Below, piece by piece: positions 34,885-44,202 of a stretch of 64,000 bases of DNA. Location of the stretch: assembly GCF_014203645.1 (NCBI RefSeq), contig NZ_JACHJL010000016.1:1-64000 (forward strand). The letters are read 5' to 3'. Position 1 is the first letter of the stretch, and every line of letters begins with the position of its first letter. Under the pieces are notes generated by a model. That model had not been told where the DNA came from. It was given only the letters and a program-made list of their open reading frames with translations, and ran no database searches. A program made the position numbers and the translations under genes. The stretch comes from Streptomyces zagrosensis. GTDB lineage: Bacteria; Actinomycetota; Actinomycetes; Streptomycetales; Streptomycetaceae.

Positions 34885-36390
34885 ATGAGTCAGTGGACCT
34901 CTGCGGTGGGTGCTCCGCAGCTCGCGCGGCTCCTTGCGTCGCAGCGCTCAGGGGATGCGACACAAGGAGCGCCGGGCCGCCGGGCACCCGCCTACCGGAC
35001 CTTGGCCGATGGCCTACGGCTGTTGGTTCTCGAAGGCCGCCTCCCGGTGGCCGCGCGCGTTCCGGCCGAACGCGAACTGGCCGCTGCCCTCGCCGTCAGC
35101 CGCACCACCGTCGCCGCCGCGTACGAGGCGCTACGGGGCGAGGGCTTCCTCGCCTCCCGCCGGGGCTCGGGCAGTTGGACGGCCGTGCCGGCGGGTAACC
35201 CGCTACCCACCCGTGGCCTGGAGCCGCTGCCTCCGGAGGCCACCGGTTCGGTGATCGACCTCGGCTGCGCGGCACTGACAGCGCCCGAGCCCTGGTTGAC
35301 CCGTGCCGTGGGCGGGGCGATGGAGGCGCTGCCGCCATACGCGCACACGCACGGCGACTACCCGGCCGGGCTGCCCGCCCTGCGGCAAGCGCTCGCCGAC
35401 CGCTATACCGCACGCGGCATTCCCACCATGCCCGAGCAGATCATGGTCACCACCGGTGCCATGGGGGCCGTGGCCGCCATTTGCCGCCTGATGGTCAAGC
35501 CCGGCGAACGGGTCGCCGTCGAGTCCCCCTCGTACGCCAATGTCCTCCAACTCATGCGCGACGCGGGCACCCGCCTGGTACCCGTGGCCATGGCTGACGG
35601 GTTGCGCGGCTGGGACATCGCCGGCTGGCGGCAGGTGTTGCGGGACGCCGCGCCCCGGATGGCGTATGTCGTCGCCGACTTCCACAACCCCACCGGCGCG
35701 CTCGCCTCCGAGGAGCAACGTCGGGCTTTGGTGGAGGCGGCGCGTTCGGCCGGCACCGTACTCGTGGTCGATGAGACCATGGCCGATCTGAACCTGGAGC
35801 CGGATTGCCAACTGCCCCCACCGGTCTGCGCGTTCGACCCAGCGGGCAATGCCGTGATCACTTTGGGCAGTGCGAGCAAGGCGTTTTGGGCTGGGCTACG
35901 TATCGGCTGGGTGCGGGCCGCGCCCGAGGTCATCCGCACCCTGGTCGCGGCCCGTGCATACGCCGACCTGGGCACCCCCGTCATCGATCAGCTCGCCGTG
36001 AACTGGCTGTTCGGCAACGGCGGTTGGGAGGAGGCCATCGCCTTGCGGCGAGCCCAAGCGCGGGACAACCGGGACGCGTTGGTCGCCGCGCTCGAACGGC
36101 GGCTCCCCGACTGGGAGTTCACCGTCCCGCGCGGTGGGCTCACCCTGTGGGTGCGCACCGGTGGGCTGTCTGGCTCACGCATCGCGGAGGTGGGGGAGCG
36201 GCTCGGGGTGCGGGTTCCATCGGGGCCGCGCTTTGGGATCGACGGGGCGTTCGAGGGGTACGTGCGGCTGCCGTTCACGGTCTCCGGGGCGGTCGCCGAT
36301 GAGGCCGCGTCGCGGCTGGCGTCCGCGGCACGCCTGGTGGCGACCGGTGCCAGCGCGGAAGCCGAGTCGCCCAGGCTGTTCGTGGCGTAG
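34885..36390 (+). CDS. MocR-type regulator (GntR HTH fused to PLP aminotransferase domain)
   Basis: A 501-aa protein from ATG 34885 (GGAG just upstream). A GntR winged helix occupies residues ~25-100 (PAYRTLADGLRLLVLEGRLP, RVPAERELAAALAVSRTTVA, AAYEALRGEGFLASRRGSGS). An aminotransferase class I-like domain (~130-480) has HGDYPAGLPALRQ, ADFHNPTG, VDETMAD and GSASKAFWAGLRIGWVR, whose Lys binds pyridoxal phosphate. MocR proteins use PLP or amino-acid adducts as effectors. The divergent YczE membrane gene is its likely target. Confidence 0.92.
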   Translation: MSQWTSAVGAPQLARLLASQRSGDATQGAPGRRAPAYRTLADGLRLLVLEGRLPVAARVPAERELAAALAVSRTTVAAAYEALRGEGFLASRRGSGSWTAVPAGNPLPTRGLEPLPPEATGSVIDLGCAALTAPEPWLTRAVGGAMEALPPYAHTHGDYPAGLPALRQALADRYTARGIPTMPEQIMVTTGAMGAVAAICRLMVKPGERVAVESPSYANVLQLMRDAGTRLVPVAMADGLRGWDIAGWRQVLRDAAPRMAYVVADFHNPTGALASEEQRRALVEAARSAGTVLVVDETMADLNLEPDCQLPPPVCAFDPAGNAVITLGSASKAFWAGLRIGWVRAAPEVIRTLVAARAYADLGTPVIDQLAVNWLFGNGGWEEAIALRRAQARDNRDALVAALERRLPDWEFTVPRGGLTLWVRTGGLSGSRIAEVGERLGVRVPSGPRFGIDGAFEGYVRLPFTVSGAVADEAASRLASAARLVATGASAEAESPRLFVA

Positions 36391-36393
36391 CGG

Positions 36394-38184
36394 CTAGGCG
36401 GCGGGCGTCGGCCACGGGACGCCGGCCTCTGGGCCGAGCACATGCTGGGGCCCGACTGGCCCAACCGGCCCCATCGGCTCATCTGGTGCGGCTGGTGTGG
36501 CCGGCCTGACTGGCGCAACGGGGGCGGCCGGTTCGGCTTGCCTGGTTGGCGCGGGTGGCCTGACGGGCTCTGCCGGCGCGGCTCGGCCAACCGGCTCTGC
36601 TGGTTCGGCTCGCCCGGCGGGCTCTGTCAGCTCTGTGCGCTGGTTGGGCGTCGTGGCGTCGGTGGTGTCGATGGCGAAGGGCGAGCCCGGCAGCAGGGCC
36701 AGCACGGCCATCCGCTGCGCCTCGCTGGTGGCGTCGTCGTAGGGGTCGGGCGTGGCCGGGACCTGGAGGCGATGCACCGGGCCGCAGCCGAGCCGGGCGT
36801 ACCCGCGGCCTGGCGGCACCTCGGGCGTCGGTGAGGTGTGCGGCGGCGCCCCCAGTGCCCCGTGCAGTTGCTCGTACGAGGCGGGACCGAGGACCACGCG
36901 GGCGCGGGTATGGGAGGCGATGCAGGTGCTCAGCGCGTCCACGCTGTCGAGCTGGTCGGCGATGGCGACGGTGACGTTCGCCGGCCGTCCGTGGCGCAGT
37001 GGAACACGTAGCAGCTCCTGAGGGTCGGGGCGGCCCTCGGCGGCGGCCAGATGGCTGAGTGTGGCGGGCTGGTCGAGCACGATCCACAGTGCGCGGCGGA
37101 CGTCGTCGGGCGCCGGCTGGCCAAGCCGCCGCGCCTGGTGGGCGCAGAGCAGCCGGCGCTCCGTCTCGTGCACCGCCCACTCAAGGGCGGCCAGCGCCCC
37201 GATCAGTTCGCTCTCCACGGCCAGCACCCCGGGGCAGTCGTGCAAATACGCGTAGCCACCGCTGCCCGCGCCGTCCACCACCAGCACATCGGAGTGCGGC
37301 AGCGCCTGGAGCACCAGCGAGCGCAGCAGCGTGGTGGTGCCGCTGCCGGGCTGGCCGAGTGCGAGCAGGTGCGGCTCGGTGGATCGGGCGCCGGTGCGCC
37401 ACACCACCGGCGGCGCGTCCTGGCCGGCCTGCCCAGCGGCGTCGATCACCGGCAGCGTACGGCGCACCGCGTCGGGGTCGGTGAAGCCCAGCACCGTCTC
37501 GCCGGGCGTGGTGACGAAGCGCTGGGCACAGATGACGGTGGGCAGGGCGGGCAGCACGCTCAGGACGAGACGGTTGGCCTCCTCGTCCCAGTCGAATCGG
37601 TACTCGCGGCCTCGCCCGCACTTCGCCGCGAGCAGCCGTTCGACCTGCCCGCGTGCGGTGGCTTCGCCGTCCGCGAAGTACGCGGGGTAGCGCAGCACCA
37701 GCCGAGTCAGCCGCCCGCCGTCCTCGACGTCGTACTCCTCGAAGGCCTTCTGCCATTCTCCGGCGTACCCGTAGAGCGGGTCGGGATCGTCGGCCACGGT
37801 GAAGCACGGCACCAGCGCCTCGTACAGCGTGCGCAGCCGCTCGGCCTCGGGGCCGCGGGAGCCGCCGCGTGCCGGCGAGCGGTCGCGGCCCGCCCAGGCT
37901 GCCGCGCTCATCAACCCGATCAGCGCAAGGAGTGGGCCGAACGGGGCCATGGCGATGGCGAATGCGCAGGCCGCGACCAAGAACAGCGTGGGACCTCGCC
38001 GCTCCTGGGGGGTCTGCACCCATCGGCGGCGCCCGGCCGCGGCGAGTACGCGCAGCCCGCGCAGGATGACCAGCAGTGGATGTAGCACGTCGCTGGCGTT
38101 GTCGGCGACGGTCCGTGCGAGCTCGCGGCCACGGACGAGGGAGGCGTTGCCGGTCAGGGCGCGGGTGAGCGTGAGGCGGGCCAC
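36394..38184 (-). CDS. TraB/FtsK-like ATPase (chromosomal plasmid-transfer protein homologue) with altered Walker A
   Basis: GTG 38184 has AGGAG 7 bases upstream; 596 aa. Two membrane segments lie near residues 65-95 (TLFLVAACAFAIAMAPFGPL, then ALIGLMSAAAWAG). The cytoplasmic ATPase domain (~240-500) has GQPGSGTTTLLRSL in place of Walker A (the usual GxxxxGK[ST] Lys is Thr) and a Walker B-like RRALWIVLDQPA. The ~90-residue tail is a Pro/Ala/Glu repeat (repeated AEPxxPVRP/GPVGPVGP). It resembles the SpoIIIE/FtsK-type proteins of mycelial conjugation, but here is chromosomal. A small membrane gene precedes it, 37 bases upstream. ATP hydrolysis is doubtful. Confidence 0.8.
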   Translation of the reverse strand: MARLTLTRALTGNASLVRGRELARTVADNASDVLHPLLVILRGLRVLAAAGRRRWVQTPQERRGPTLFLVAACAFAIAMAPFGPLLALIGLMSAAAWAGRDRSPARGGSRGPEAERLRTLYEALVPCFTVADDPDPLYGYAGEWQKAFEEYDVEDGGRLTRLVLRYPAYFADGEATARGQVERLLAAKCGRGREYRFDWDEEANRLVLSVLPALPTVICAQRFVTTPGETVLGFTDPDAVRRTLPVIDAAGQAGQDAPPVVWRTGARSTEPHLLALGQPGSGTTTLLRSLVLQALPHSDVLVVDGAGSGGYAYLHDCPGVLAVESELIGALAALEWAVHETERRLLCAHQARRLGQPAPDDVRRALWIVLDQPATLSHLAAAEGRPDPQELLRVPLRHGRPANVTVAIADQLDSVDALSTCIASHTRARVVLGPASYEQLHGALGAPPHTSPTPEVPPGRGYARLGCGPVHRLQVPATPDPYDDATSEAQRMAVLALLPGSPFAIDTTDATTPNQRTELTEPAGRAEPAEPVGRAAPAEPVRPPAPTRQAEPAAPVAPVRPATPAAPDEPMGPVGPVGPQHVLGPEAGVPWPTPAA

Positions 38185-38221
38185 GACGGTCTCCTGGGGA
38201 TGCGGTCGGCGCTGCGAAGGG

Positions 38222-38416
38222 TCAGATCTTGATGCCGCCTAGCAGGTTGGCCAGGCTGGCGCCGCCCGCCTGGATGCTGGGGGCGATCGCCGTGCCGGCC
38301 AGGTAGAAGCCGAAGAGCGCGCAGACGATGGCGTGGGACGCCTTGAGGCTGTCCTTGCGGAAGAACAGAAAGACGATGACACCGAGTAGAACGACTCCGG
38401 AGATGGAGAGGATCAT
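38222..38416 (-). CDS. Small two-span membrane protein (64 aa) in an operon with the TraB-like ATPase
   Basis: ATG 38416 has AGGAG 8 bases upstream. Two hydrophobic segments (ILSISGVVLLGVIVFLFF and AIVCALFGFYLAGTAIAP) flank a basic RKDSLKAS turn; the tail (GGASLANLLGGIKI) is amphipathic. It resembles small membrane proteins accompanying spread/transfer genes of streptomycete elements. It ends 37 bases before the ATPase gene and probably acts with it at the membrane. Confidence 0.75.
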   Translation of the reverse strand: MILSISGVVLLGVIVFLFFRKDSLKASHAIVCALFGFYLAGTAIAPSIQAGGASLANLLGGIKI

Positions 38417-38655
38417 GACATGTCTCCTGGTTGATGGGGACGACCACCGTGAGTGGCTCAAGCCTCACAGAAAGTATGAAAGGGGGAAAGTTGCAAATGG
38501 GTGATTTGTCGGTCTATCCACTCGTATGCCGAAGGTGATCAATACGTAGGGTGGAAGTGCGGCGTGGGCAGGGTGTTCCGCGGCCACCCGGCGCGGGAAG
38601 TAGGGCCTTTTACCCGATGGCGGGGTCTCCCGCACTCAGCGAAGGACGGAATGTC

Positions 38656-39252
38656 ATGAGCGGACACGACGGTCGCGGCGACCAGGCGGCCCAGGCCGGG
38701 CAGTTCGAGCACAGCGGCCCCACGGCCCCGACCAGCCCTGGCACCCCGGCCGGTCAGCGGGCGACGGGGGCGGCGCCCACGGGCCCGGCGACGCAGCCGA
38801 GCGCGGCGGAGCAGCAGGGCTCGTCGGGGCGAGGGGGCCGGTCGGGACCGGATGCAAACGCCGAGCCCGCGCACGATCCCGAAGTGCTGCAACTCGCGGC
38901 CAAGGTCTTCGACCTGGCCCGGCATGGCGATACGGACACGCTCGCGGCCTACGTAGACGCCGGTGTCCCGGCCAACCTCACCAATGACCGGGGCGACTCG
39001 CTGGTCATGTTGGCCGCTTATCACGGGCAGGCGGCGGCGGTCGAGGCGCTCCTGCGGCGCGGCGCCGATCCGGATCGCCCCAACGACCGGGGGCAGACGC
39101 CGCTCGCGGGCGCGGTTTTCAAGGGTGAGGACGCGATCGTTCGACTGCTCGTACAGCACGGCGCCGACCCATCGACGGGCAGTCCGTCCGCCATCGAGGC
39201 GGCCCAAGTCTTCGGGCGCACCGATCTGCTTGGCCTCTTCACCCAGGAGTGA
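38656..39252 (+). CDS. Ankyrin-repeat protein
   Basis: A 198-aa protein from ATG 38656. A disordered Gly/Ala/Pro/Gln-rich N-terminus (~75 residues) is followed by about three to four ankyrin repeats (~85-195), such as GDSLVMLAAYHGQAAAVEAL and GQTPLAGAVFKGEDAIVRLL. Ankyrin arrays bind protein partners. No signal peptide or enzyme domain is seen. It is monocistronic and divergent from the ATPase operon. Confidence 0.88.
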   Translation: MSGHDGRGDQAAQAGQFEHSGPTAPTSPGTPAGQRATGAAPTGPATQPSAAEQQGSSGRGGRSGPDANAEPAHDPEVLQLAAKVFDLARHGDTDTLAAYVDAGVPANLTNDRGDSLVMLAAYHGQAAAVEALLRRGADPDRPNDRGQTPLAGAVFKGEDAIVRLLVQHGADPSTGSPSAIEAAQVFGRTDLLGLFTQE

Positions 39253-39478
39253 CCGCCCGTTTGCTCATGGAGCGGTGAAAGCCATGGCCCGTCCGACTTG
39301 CGAGAGAGCGGGAGTCGGCGTGTCTCGCTCGTTGGCCGCGCCGCTGCGACAGGCACCTAGGAGGGGCGGGTCTCGTGGTGTGCGCGGCGGACGCCACGGC
39401 ACCGGGGCTGCTCGGGGCTGTTCGCAGGGTTGTTTGGGGCGTTGTTTGCGGCGCGGTGGCTGCCCGTAGCCTTCCGGC

Positions 39479-40825
39479 ATGGAAGAGCTGATCAGACATC
39501 GACCGTTGGCCGCCGAGGCCGCCTCGCTGCGTACGGGCGAGCGCGACCTCCTTGCCCATGTCGAGTACACCTGCGACCTGATCGACGCGGTGGATGACCA
39601 CATAAGTGCGTTCGTATCCGAACCCGACCGGCTGGGGCGGCTGCGGGCCGAGGCGGAGGCGACTCGCACACGCTGGCCCCTGCCCGCCGAACGGCCCGCG
39701 CTGTACGGCGTACCGGTGGGCGTGAAGGACATCATGCACGCTGACGGGCTGGCGACGGGGGCTGGTTCCGCCGTGCCCGCGGCGGAGCTGTCGGGTCAGC
39801 AGGCCGTCGTCGTGGATCGGCTGCGCGCGGCCGGGGCCGTGGTGGCGGGCAAGACGGTGACCGCCGAGTTCGCCATCACGGCCCCCGGGCCCACGCGTAA
39901 CCCGCACCACCTCGACCATTCTCCGGGCGGGTCCAGCAGCGGATCGGCCGCGGCCGTCGCCGCGGGCCTGGTGCCGCTGGCCATCGGTACCCAGACCGTG
40001 GGGTCGATGATCCGTCCCGCGGCCTACTGCGGCGTCGTCGGCTACAAGCCCAGCTACGGCCGCATCCCCGTGGACGGCGTCATCGCCAACGCGCCCAGCC
40101 TGGACACGCTCGGCGTCTTCGCCGCCGACGTGGCGGGGGTGACTCGTGCGGCGCAGGTGCTGTGCGATGACTGGCGTACGAAGGTGGCGTACGGAACCGC
40201 TGGTGCGAGCGAGGCCCTGCCCGTGCTCGGCGTGCCCACCGGCCCGTATCTCGCGCGAGCGGACGCGGCGGCCATCGACGCATTCGAGGAGCAGCAACAG
40301 CGGTTGCGCGAGGCCGGGTTCACCGTGCTGAGCGTGCCGTTCATGCCGGACTTCGACGAGATCTACGCCCAGCAGTTCACCGTCAACCGGTACGAGGCCG
40401 CTCGCACGCACGCCGAGTGGTTCCCACGCTTCGGCGACCTCTACCGTGAGCAGACGGTCGCCGCGATCCGACAGGGCCAGGACGTCACCGCGGACGACTA
40501 CGCGCGGGCCCTCGATCACCGACGGGAGTTCCGCGACCGGGTCCACACCACCCTCACGGCCGATGGCATCGACTTGTGGATCACTCCGGCGGCGACGGGA
40601 ATCGCCCCCAAGGGGCTGGCCACCACCGGCAACTCGGTGATGTGCCTGCCCTGGACATACGCGGGCCTGCCGGCGCTGACGGTGCCGGCCGGCCGGCTCG
40701 CCCCCGGGCTGCCGCTCGGCCTGCAATGTGTGGCGCGCGCCGGCGCCGACGAGGAGCTGCTGCACTGGGCACCGGTGATCGAGACGGTGGCCGCAGCGGG
40801 GTTCCGCGCCGCGATCGGGACCTGA
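39479..40825 (+). CDS. Amidase-signature family hydrolase
   Basis: A 448-aa amidase. The catalytic Lys is in PVGVKDIMH (~residue 82), the cis-Ser in SPGGSSSGSAAAVAAG (~156) and the nucleophilic Ser in IGTQTVGSMIRPAAYC (~178). The family includes GatA, but this protein is shorter and lacks gatCB neighbours, so it is a general amidase rather than part of the tRNA amidotransferase. The substrate is unknown. It is convergent with lutC, with only 58 bp between. Confidence 0.9.
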   Translation: MEELIRHRPLAAEAASLRTGERDLLAHVEYTCDLIDAVDDHISAFVSEPDRLGRLRAEAEATRTRWPLPAERPALYGVPVGVKDIMHADGLATGAGSAVPAAELSGQQAVVVDRLRAAGAVVAGKTVTAEFAITAPGPTRNPHHLDHSPGGSSSGSAAAVAAGLVPLAIGTQTVGSMIRPAAYCGVVGYKPSYGRIPVDGVIANAPSLDTLGVFAADVAGVTRAAQVLCDDWRTKVAYGTAGASEALPVLGVPTGPYLARADAAAIDAFEEQQQRLREAGFTVLSVPFMPDFDEIYAQQFTVNRYEAARTHAEWFPRFGDLYREQTVAAIRQGQDVTADDYARALDHRREFRDRVHTTLTADGIDLWITPAATGIAPKGLATTGNSVMCLPWTYAGLPALTVPAGRLAPGLPLGLQCVARAGADEELLHWAPVIETVAAAGFRAAIGT

Positions 40826-40883
40826 GCGAGCCCCTGAGCCGATGGCCGGCTGGTGCCGGAGCACGTGCGTCACCAGGCGGGGC

Positions 40884-41660
40884 TCAGCCGGTGGGCGGCT
40901 CGTCGACCGTCACCAGGACGACATCGAGGGTGCGCGGGCCGTGCACGCCCTCTACCCGGTTGAGTTCGATGTCGCTGGTCGCGGAAGGGCCCGAAATCCA
41001 GGTCAACGGGTGCTGCGGGGCAAGGAGTTCCAGCGCCTGCGGCAGTGCGTCCACCACCTGTTCCGGCACCCGCACGACGCACAGATGGTGGTCGGGTACG
41101 AGCGTGAGGTGGCGGCGGCCCTGCCCCGGTCCGGTGTCCAAGACGATGGTGCCGGTCTCGGCGATGGCCACCGCGCACCCGGTGACCACGCTGTCCACCG
41201 CATCGAGCTCCCGAGCCGTGAGGTCGGCGGAGTCGGGAACGCGCTCGGCGGTTACGGCGGACAGCCAGTCGCCCGGCAGCCCGTGCGGCACCGCGACCCG
41301 GTGTGCGCCGCGTTCGGTGAGCAACCGTGCGATGACGGCGGGCAGCCCGGCCTCGTGTGCGTGATGCACATGGGCGCGGTAGTCCGCCAGGTTCTCGGCG
41401 AGCAGCGCGACCCGCTGGGGTGCCGTACGGCTGCCGTGCACGCGGAGGTAGTCGCGGACTGCGTAGTCCCGCTTTGCGTAGTCCTGCGCTGCGTCGCCCT
41501 GGCCTGCGTGCCCCGCCGGCGGCGCGGCCTCCGCCTCCGCTGCCGGCCCTGCGCCCGTGCCAGGCCCTGCCGCCATGGCCGTGTCGGCCGCCGCCTCCGC
41601 CGCCCGTACATCGGCCAGCGCTCGCCGCACCCGCCCGAGAACCCGACCCCTGCTGCTCAT
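40884..41660 (-). CDS. lutC: Lactate utilisation protein LutC
   Basis: A 258-aa LUD-domain protein from ATG 41660, which overlaps the lutB stop (ATGA). The N-terminus has an Ala-rich low-complexity stretch (~20-60). The conserved LutC region includes IAETGTIVLDTGPGQGRRHL, LVPDHHLCVV and WISGPSATSDIELNRVEGVH. It is the third component of the LutABC L-lactate oxidase, acting in the cytoplasm with the iron-sulfur subunits encoded upstream. Confidence 0.93.
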   Translation of the reverse strand: MSSRGRVLGRVRRALADVRAAEAAADTAMAAGPGTGAGPAAEAEAAPPAGHAGQGDAAQDYAKRDYAVRDYLRVHGSRTAPQRVALLAENLADYRAHVHHAHEAGLPAVIARLLTERGAHRVAVPHGLPGDWLSAVTAERVPDSADLTARELDAVDSVVTGCAVAIAETGTIVLDTGPGQGRRHLTLVPDHHLCVVRVPEQVVDALPQALELLAPQHPLTWISGPSATSDIELNRVEGVHGPRTLDVVLVTVDEPPTG

Positions 41661-43153
41661 GCCGTCCCCTGCGGGCCCCGGGTCCGCTGCCACCATTCGC
41701 GGAAGGACTCCGGCGGCACCTCGGGCAGCTCGCGGGTGTCGGACCAGGCGCGGCCGGGCCCCGCAAGCCGCCGGGGGTGCAACCGCCGGGTGCGGGAGAC
41801 CAGCCGTTGGCCAGCGCGTAGCGCGCGCGGGTGGTCAAAGGTCCAGCGGGCGGCGCGCATCGCGGCCCGTTCCGCCGCATGCCCCTTGGCGGGCCTGATG
41901 ACGGCCCTGGTGCCGCGGATCGTCACCGCACCGCCCTCCACGACGCGTTCGCGCAGCCGCACCAGGATCTCGGGGATGTCGATGGCGACCGGGCAGACCT
42001 CGTAACAGGCGCCGCACAGAGATGAGGCGTACGGCAAGGACGCGTCGAGCGCACTGGCCGTACCCCGGAGTTGCGGGGTGAGGATGGCACCGATCGGGCC
42101 CGGATAGGCGGACCCGTACGCATGGCCGCCGGCACGCTCGTACACGGGGCAGACGTTGAGGCAGGCGGAGCAGCGGATGCAGCGCAGGGCTTGGCGACCC
42201 ACCTGGTCGGCGAGCGCGTCGGTGCGGCCGTTGTCAAGCAGGACCAGATGGAAGGCGGCGGGGCCATCGCCGTGAGAGGTGCCGGTCCACATCGACGTGT
42301 ACGGGTTCATTCGCTCGGCGGTGGAGGAGCGGGGGAGTAACTGGAGGAAGACCTCCAGGTCCCGCCAGGCGGGGATGACCTTCTCGATGCCCACGACGGA
42401 GATCAGCGTCTCGGGCAGCGTCAAGCACATCCGGCCGTTGCCCTCGGATTCGACGACGACCAGGGTGCCGGTCTCGGCGACAAGGAAGTTGGCGCCTGAG
42501 ATGGCGACCTTGGCGGACAGAAACTTCTCCCGCAGGTGCAGCCGCGCGGCCTCGGCGAGCTCGGCGGGTTCGTCGGTGAGCCCATCGGGCGCCGGCCGGC
42601 CCCAGCGCGCCATATGCTCGCGGAAGATATCGCGGATCTCGGCGCGGTTGCGGTGAATGGCGGGCACCAGGATGTGCGACGGAAGGTCATTGCCGAGTTG
42701 CACGATGAGTTCGGCCAGGTCCGTCTCGTACGCGGTGATCCCGGCGGCGGCCAGCGCCTCGTTGAGCCCGATCTCCTGGGTGGCCATCGACTTGACCTTG
42801 ACCACCTCGCGTTCACCCGTGTCCCGCACCAGGCGGGTGACGATCGCCTGGGCCTCCGCCGCGTCCGCTGCCCAGTGCACCTGTCCGCCCGCCGCCGTGA
42901 CGGCGGCCTCGGCCTGCTCCAGGTAGTGGTCGAGGTGGCGCAACGTGTGGTCCTTGATGGCGGCGCCGGCGGCGCGCAACTCGGCCCAGTCGCTGAGCTC
43001 GGCGACGGCCGCGGCGCGCTTGGCGCGGATGGTGTGCGTGGCGTGGCGCAGGTTCTCGCGCAGCGTGGCGTCCTGCGTGGAGCGCGCGGCGGCGGCCGGG
43101 AACGCGGGGGCCGCGCCGGGCGGGGTGGGCATACCGAGCGGAATACGGGTCAC
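41657..43153 (-). CDS. lutB: Iron-sulfur lactate utilisation protein LutB
   Basis: A 498-aa protein from GTG 43153, overlapping the lutA stop (GTGA). The LUD domain (~1-300) has VVKVKSMATQEIGLNEAL and AETGTLVVVESEGNGRM. The ferredoxin-like part has two 4Fe-4S motifs, CIRCSACLNVCPVYERAGG and SLCGACYEVCPVAIDIPEIL. It transfers electrons in L-lactate oxidation to pyruvate. The tail is Arg-rich. It is tightly coupled with lutA and lutC. Confidence 0.95.
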   Translation of the reverse strand: MTRIPLGMPTPPGAAPAFPAAAARSTQDATLRENLRHATHTIRAKRAAAVAELSDWAELRAAGAAIKDHTLRHLDHYLEQAEAAVTAAGGQVHWAADAAEAQAIVTRLVRDTGEREVVKVKSMATQEIGLNEALAAAGITAYETDLAELIVQLGNDLPSHILVPAIHRNRAEIRDIFREHMARWGRPAPDGLTDEPAELAEAARLHLREKFLSAKVAISGANFLVAETGTLVVVESEGNGRMCLTLPETLISVVGIEKVIPAWRDLEVFLQLLPRSSTAERMNPYTSMWTGTSHGDGPAAFHLVLLDNGRTDALADQVGRQALRCIRCSACLNVCPVYERAGGHAYGSAYPGPIGAILTPQLRGTASALDASLPYASSLCGACYEVCPVAIDIPEILVRLRERVVEGGAVTIRGTRAVIRPAKGHAAERAAMRAARWTFDHPRALRAGQRLVSRTRRLHPRRLAGPGRAWSDTRELPEVPPESFREWWQRTRGPQGTA

Positions 43154-43911
43154 AGGGCCTTGCCTTCCGTTCCTTCCGTGCTGGCCAGGATCTCCGCAAG
43201 GTGCACGGGGCGCACCGCGGAGCCCTGGCGGGCCAGCGTGCCACCGATGTGCAGCTGGCAGGAGTTGTCCACGGTGCACACCGCGTCGGCCCCGGTCGCG
43301 GTGATGGCGCGGGCCTTGTCGGTGCCCATGGCCGCCGACACGGCGGCGTTCTTCACGGCGAACGTGCCGCCGAAACCGCAACACTCCTCCGCCCCTTCCA
43401 ACTCCAGCAGCCTCAACCCGCGCACCTTCCGCAGCAGGGTCAGCGGCCGGTCGCCGAGGCGTAACAGGCGCAGCCCGTGACAGGTGGGGTGGTAGGTGAC
43501 GGTGTGCGGATAGTACGCACCCACATCGGTGACGCCGAGGACGTCCACCAAAAACTCCGTCAGCTCGTACGTGCGCGGCACCACGCTCGCCGCCGCATCG
43601 GCCAACCCCCTGCCGCGCCCCTCGGCCGCCGCCCGCGCCCCCAGCCGCGGGTAGTTGTCCCGCACCATGGCGGCGCAGGAGCCGGAGGGGACCACGATGT
43701 GGTCATAGCCGCGGAAGGTGTCGGCATAGCGGTGGGCCAGCGGTTCGGTCTCGCGCCGATATCCCGTGTTGTACTGCGGCTGGCCGCAGCAGGTCTGGGC
43801 GGCGGGAAAATCGACCTCGACTCCCAGGCGCTCCAGGAGGGTGACCACGGCCTGTCCGGTGCGGGGGTAGAGGGTGTCGTTGACGCAGGTGACGAACAGG
43901 GCGACGCGCAC
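43150..43911 (-). CDS. lutA: Lactate utilisation protein LutA (CCG-domain Fe-S protein)
   Basis: A 253-aa protein from GTG 43911 with AAGGAG 5 bases upstream. Two cysteine-rich CCG domains (QTCCGQPQYNTGYR with VPSGSCAAMV; YHPTCHGLRLL with AEECCGFGGTF) ligate an Fe-S cofactor, as in heterodisulfide reductase HdrB and GlpC. First gene of lutABC. The 427-bp region upstream holds its promoter and the 22-bp repeat array. Confidence 0.95.
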   Translation of the reverse strand: MRVALFVTCVNDTLYPRTGQAVVTLLERLGVEVDFPAAQTCCGQPQYNTGYRRETEPLAHRYADTFRGYDHIVVPSGSCAAMVRDNYPRLGARAAAEGRGRGLADAAASVVPRTYELTEFLVDVLGVTDVGAYYPHTVTYHPTCHGLRLLRLGDRPLTLLRKVRGLRLLELEGAEECCGFGGTFAVKNAAVSAAMGTDKARAITATGADAVCTVDNSCQLHIGGTLARQGSAVRPVHLAEILASTEGTEGKAL

Positions 43912-44114
43912 AACTGCTCCTTCCGGCCCACCCGGCCCCATGCGGTGCCGCGAGCCCGTCCGGCTCCCGCCACCGCCTCGGCCAGTGGCGCGGGCTGATC
44001 CCCGCCGGACGTCCCTGCCAGACGTCCCCGACGGGTGATCCATCGCGGTTCATCCTGCCGCAGGGGGTGGGCAGTGGGAAGTGTGGCGAGGCCGCGCCGC
44101 GGTGTTCACGTGTT

Positions 44115-44202
44115 TACGTCGCGCTGCGGCGGTGCCTACGTCGCGCTGCGACGGTGCCTACGTCGCGCTGCGACGGTGTTTACGGTCGCGCTGCGACGGC
44201 GA
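44115..44202. repeat. Four tandem copies of a 22-bp hairpin-forming repeat
   Basis: The unit TACGTCGCGCTGCGACGGTGCC occurs at 44115, 44137, 44159 and 44181 with one to three changes each. The core GTCGC-GCT-GCGAC is a perfect inverted repeat (GTCGC-GCT-GCGGC in copy 1). It lies 204 bp upstream of lutA and 137 bp past the end of the flavin monooxygenase gene. Beyond it, the gap 43912-44338 holds no supported gene. Confidence 0.85.
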
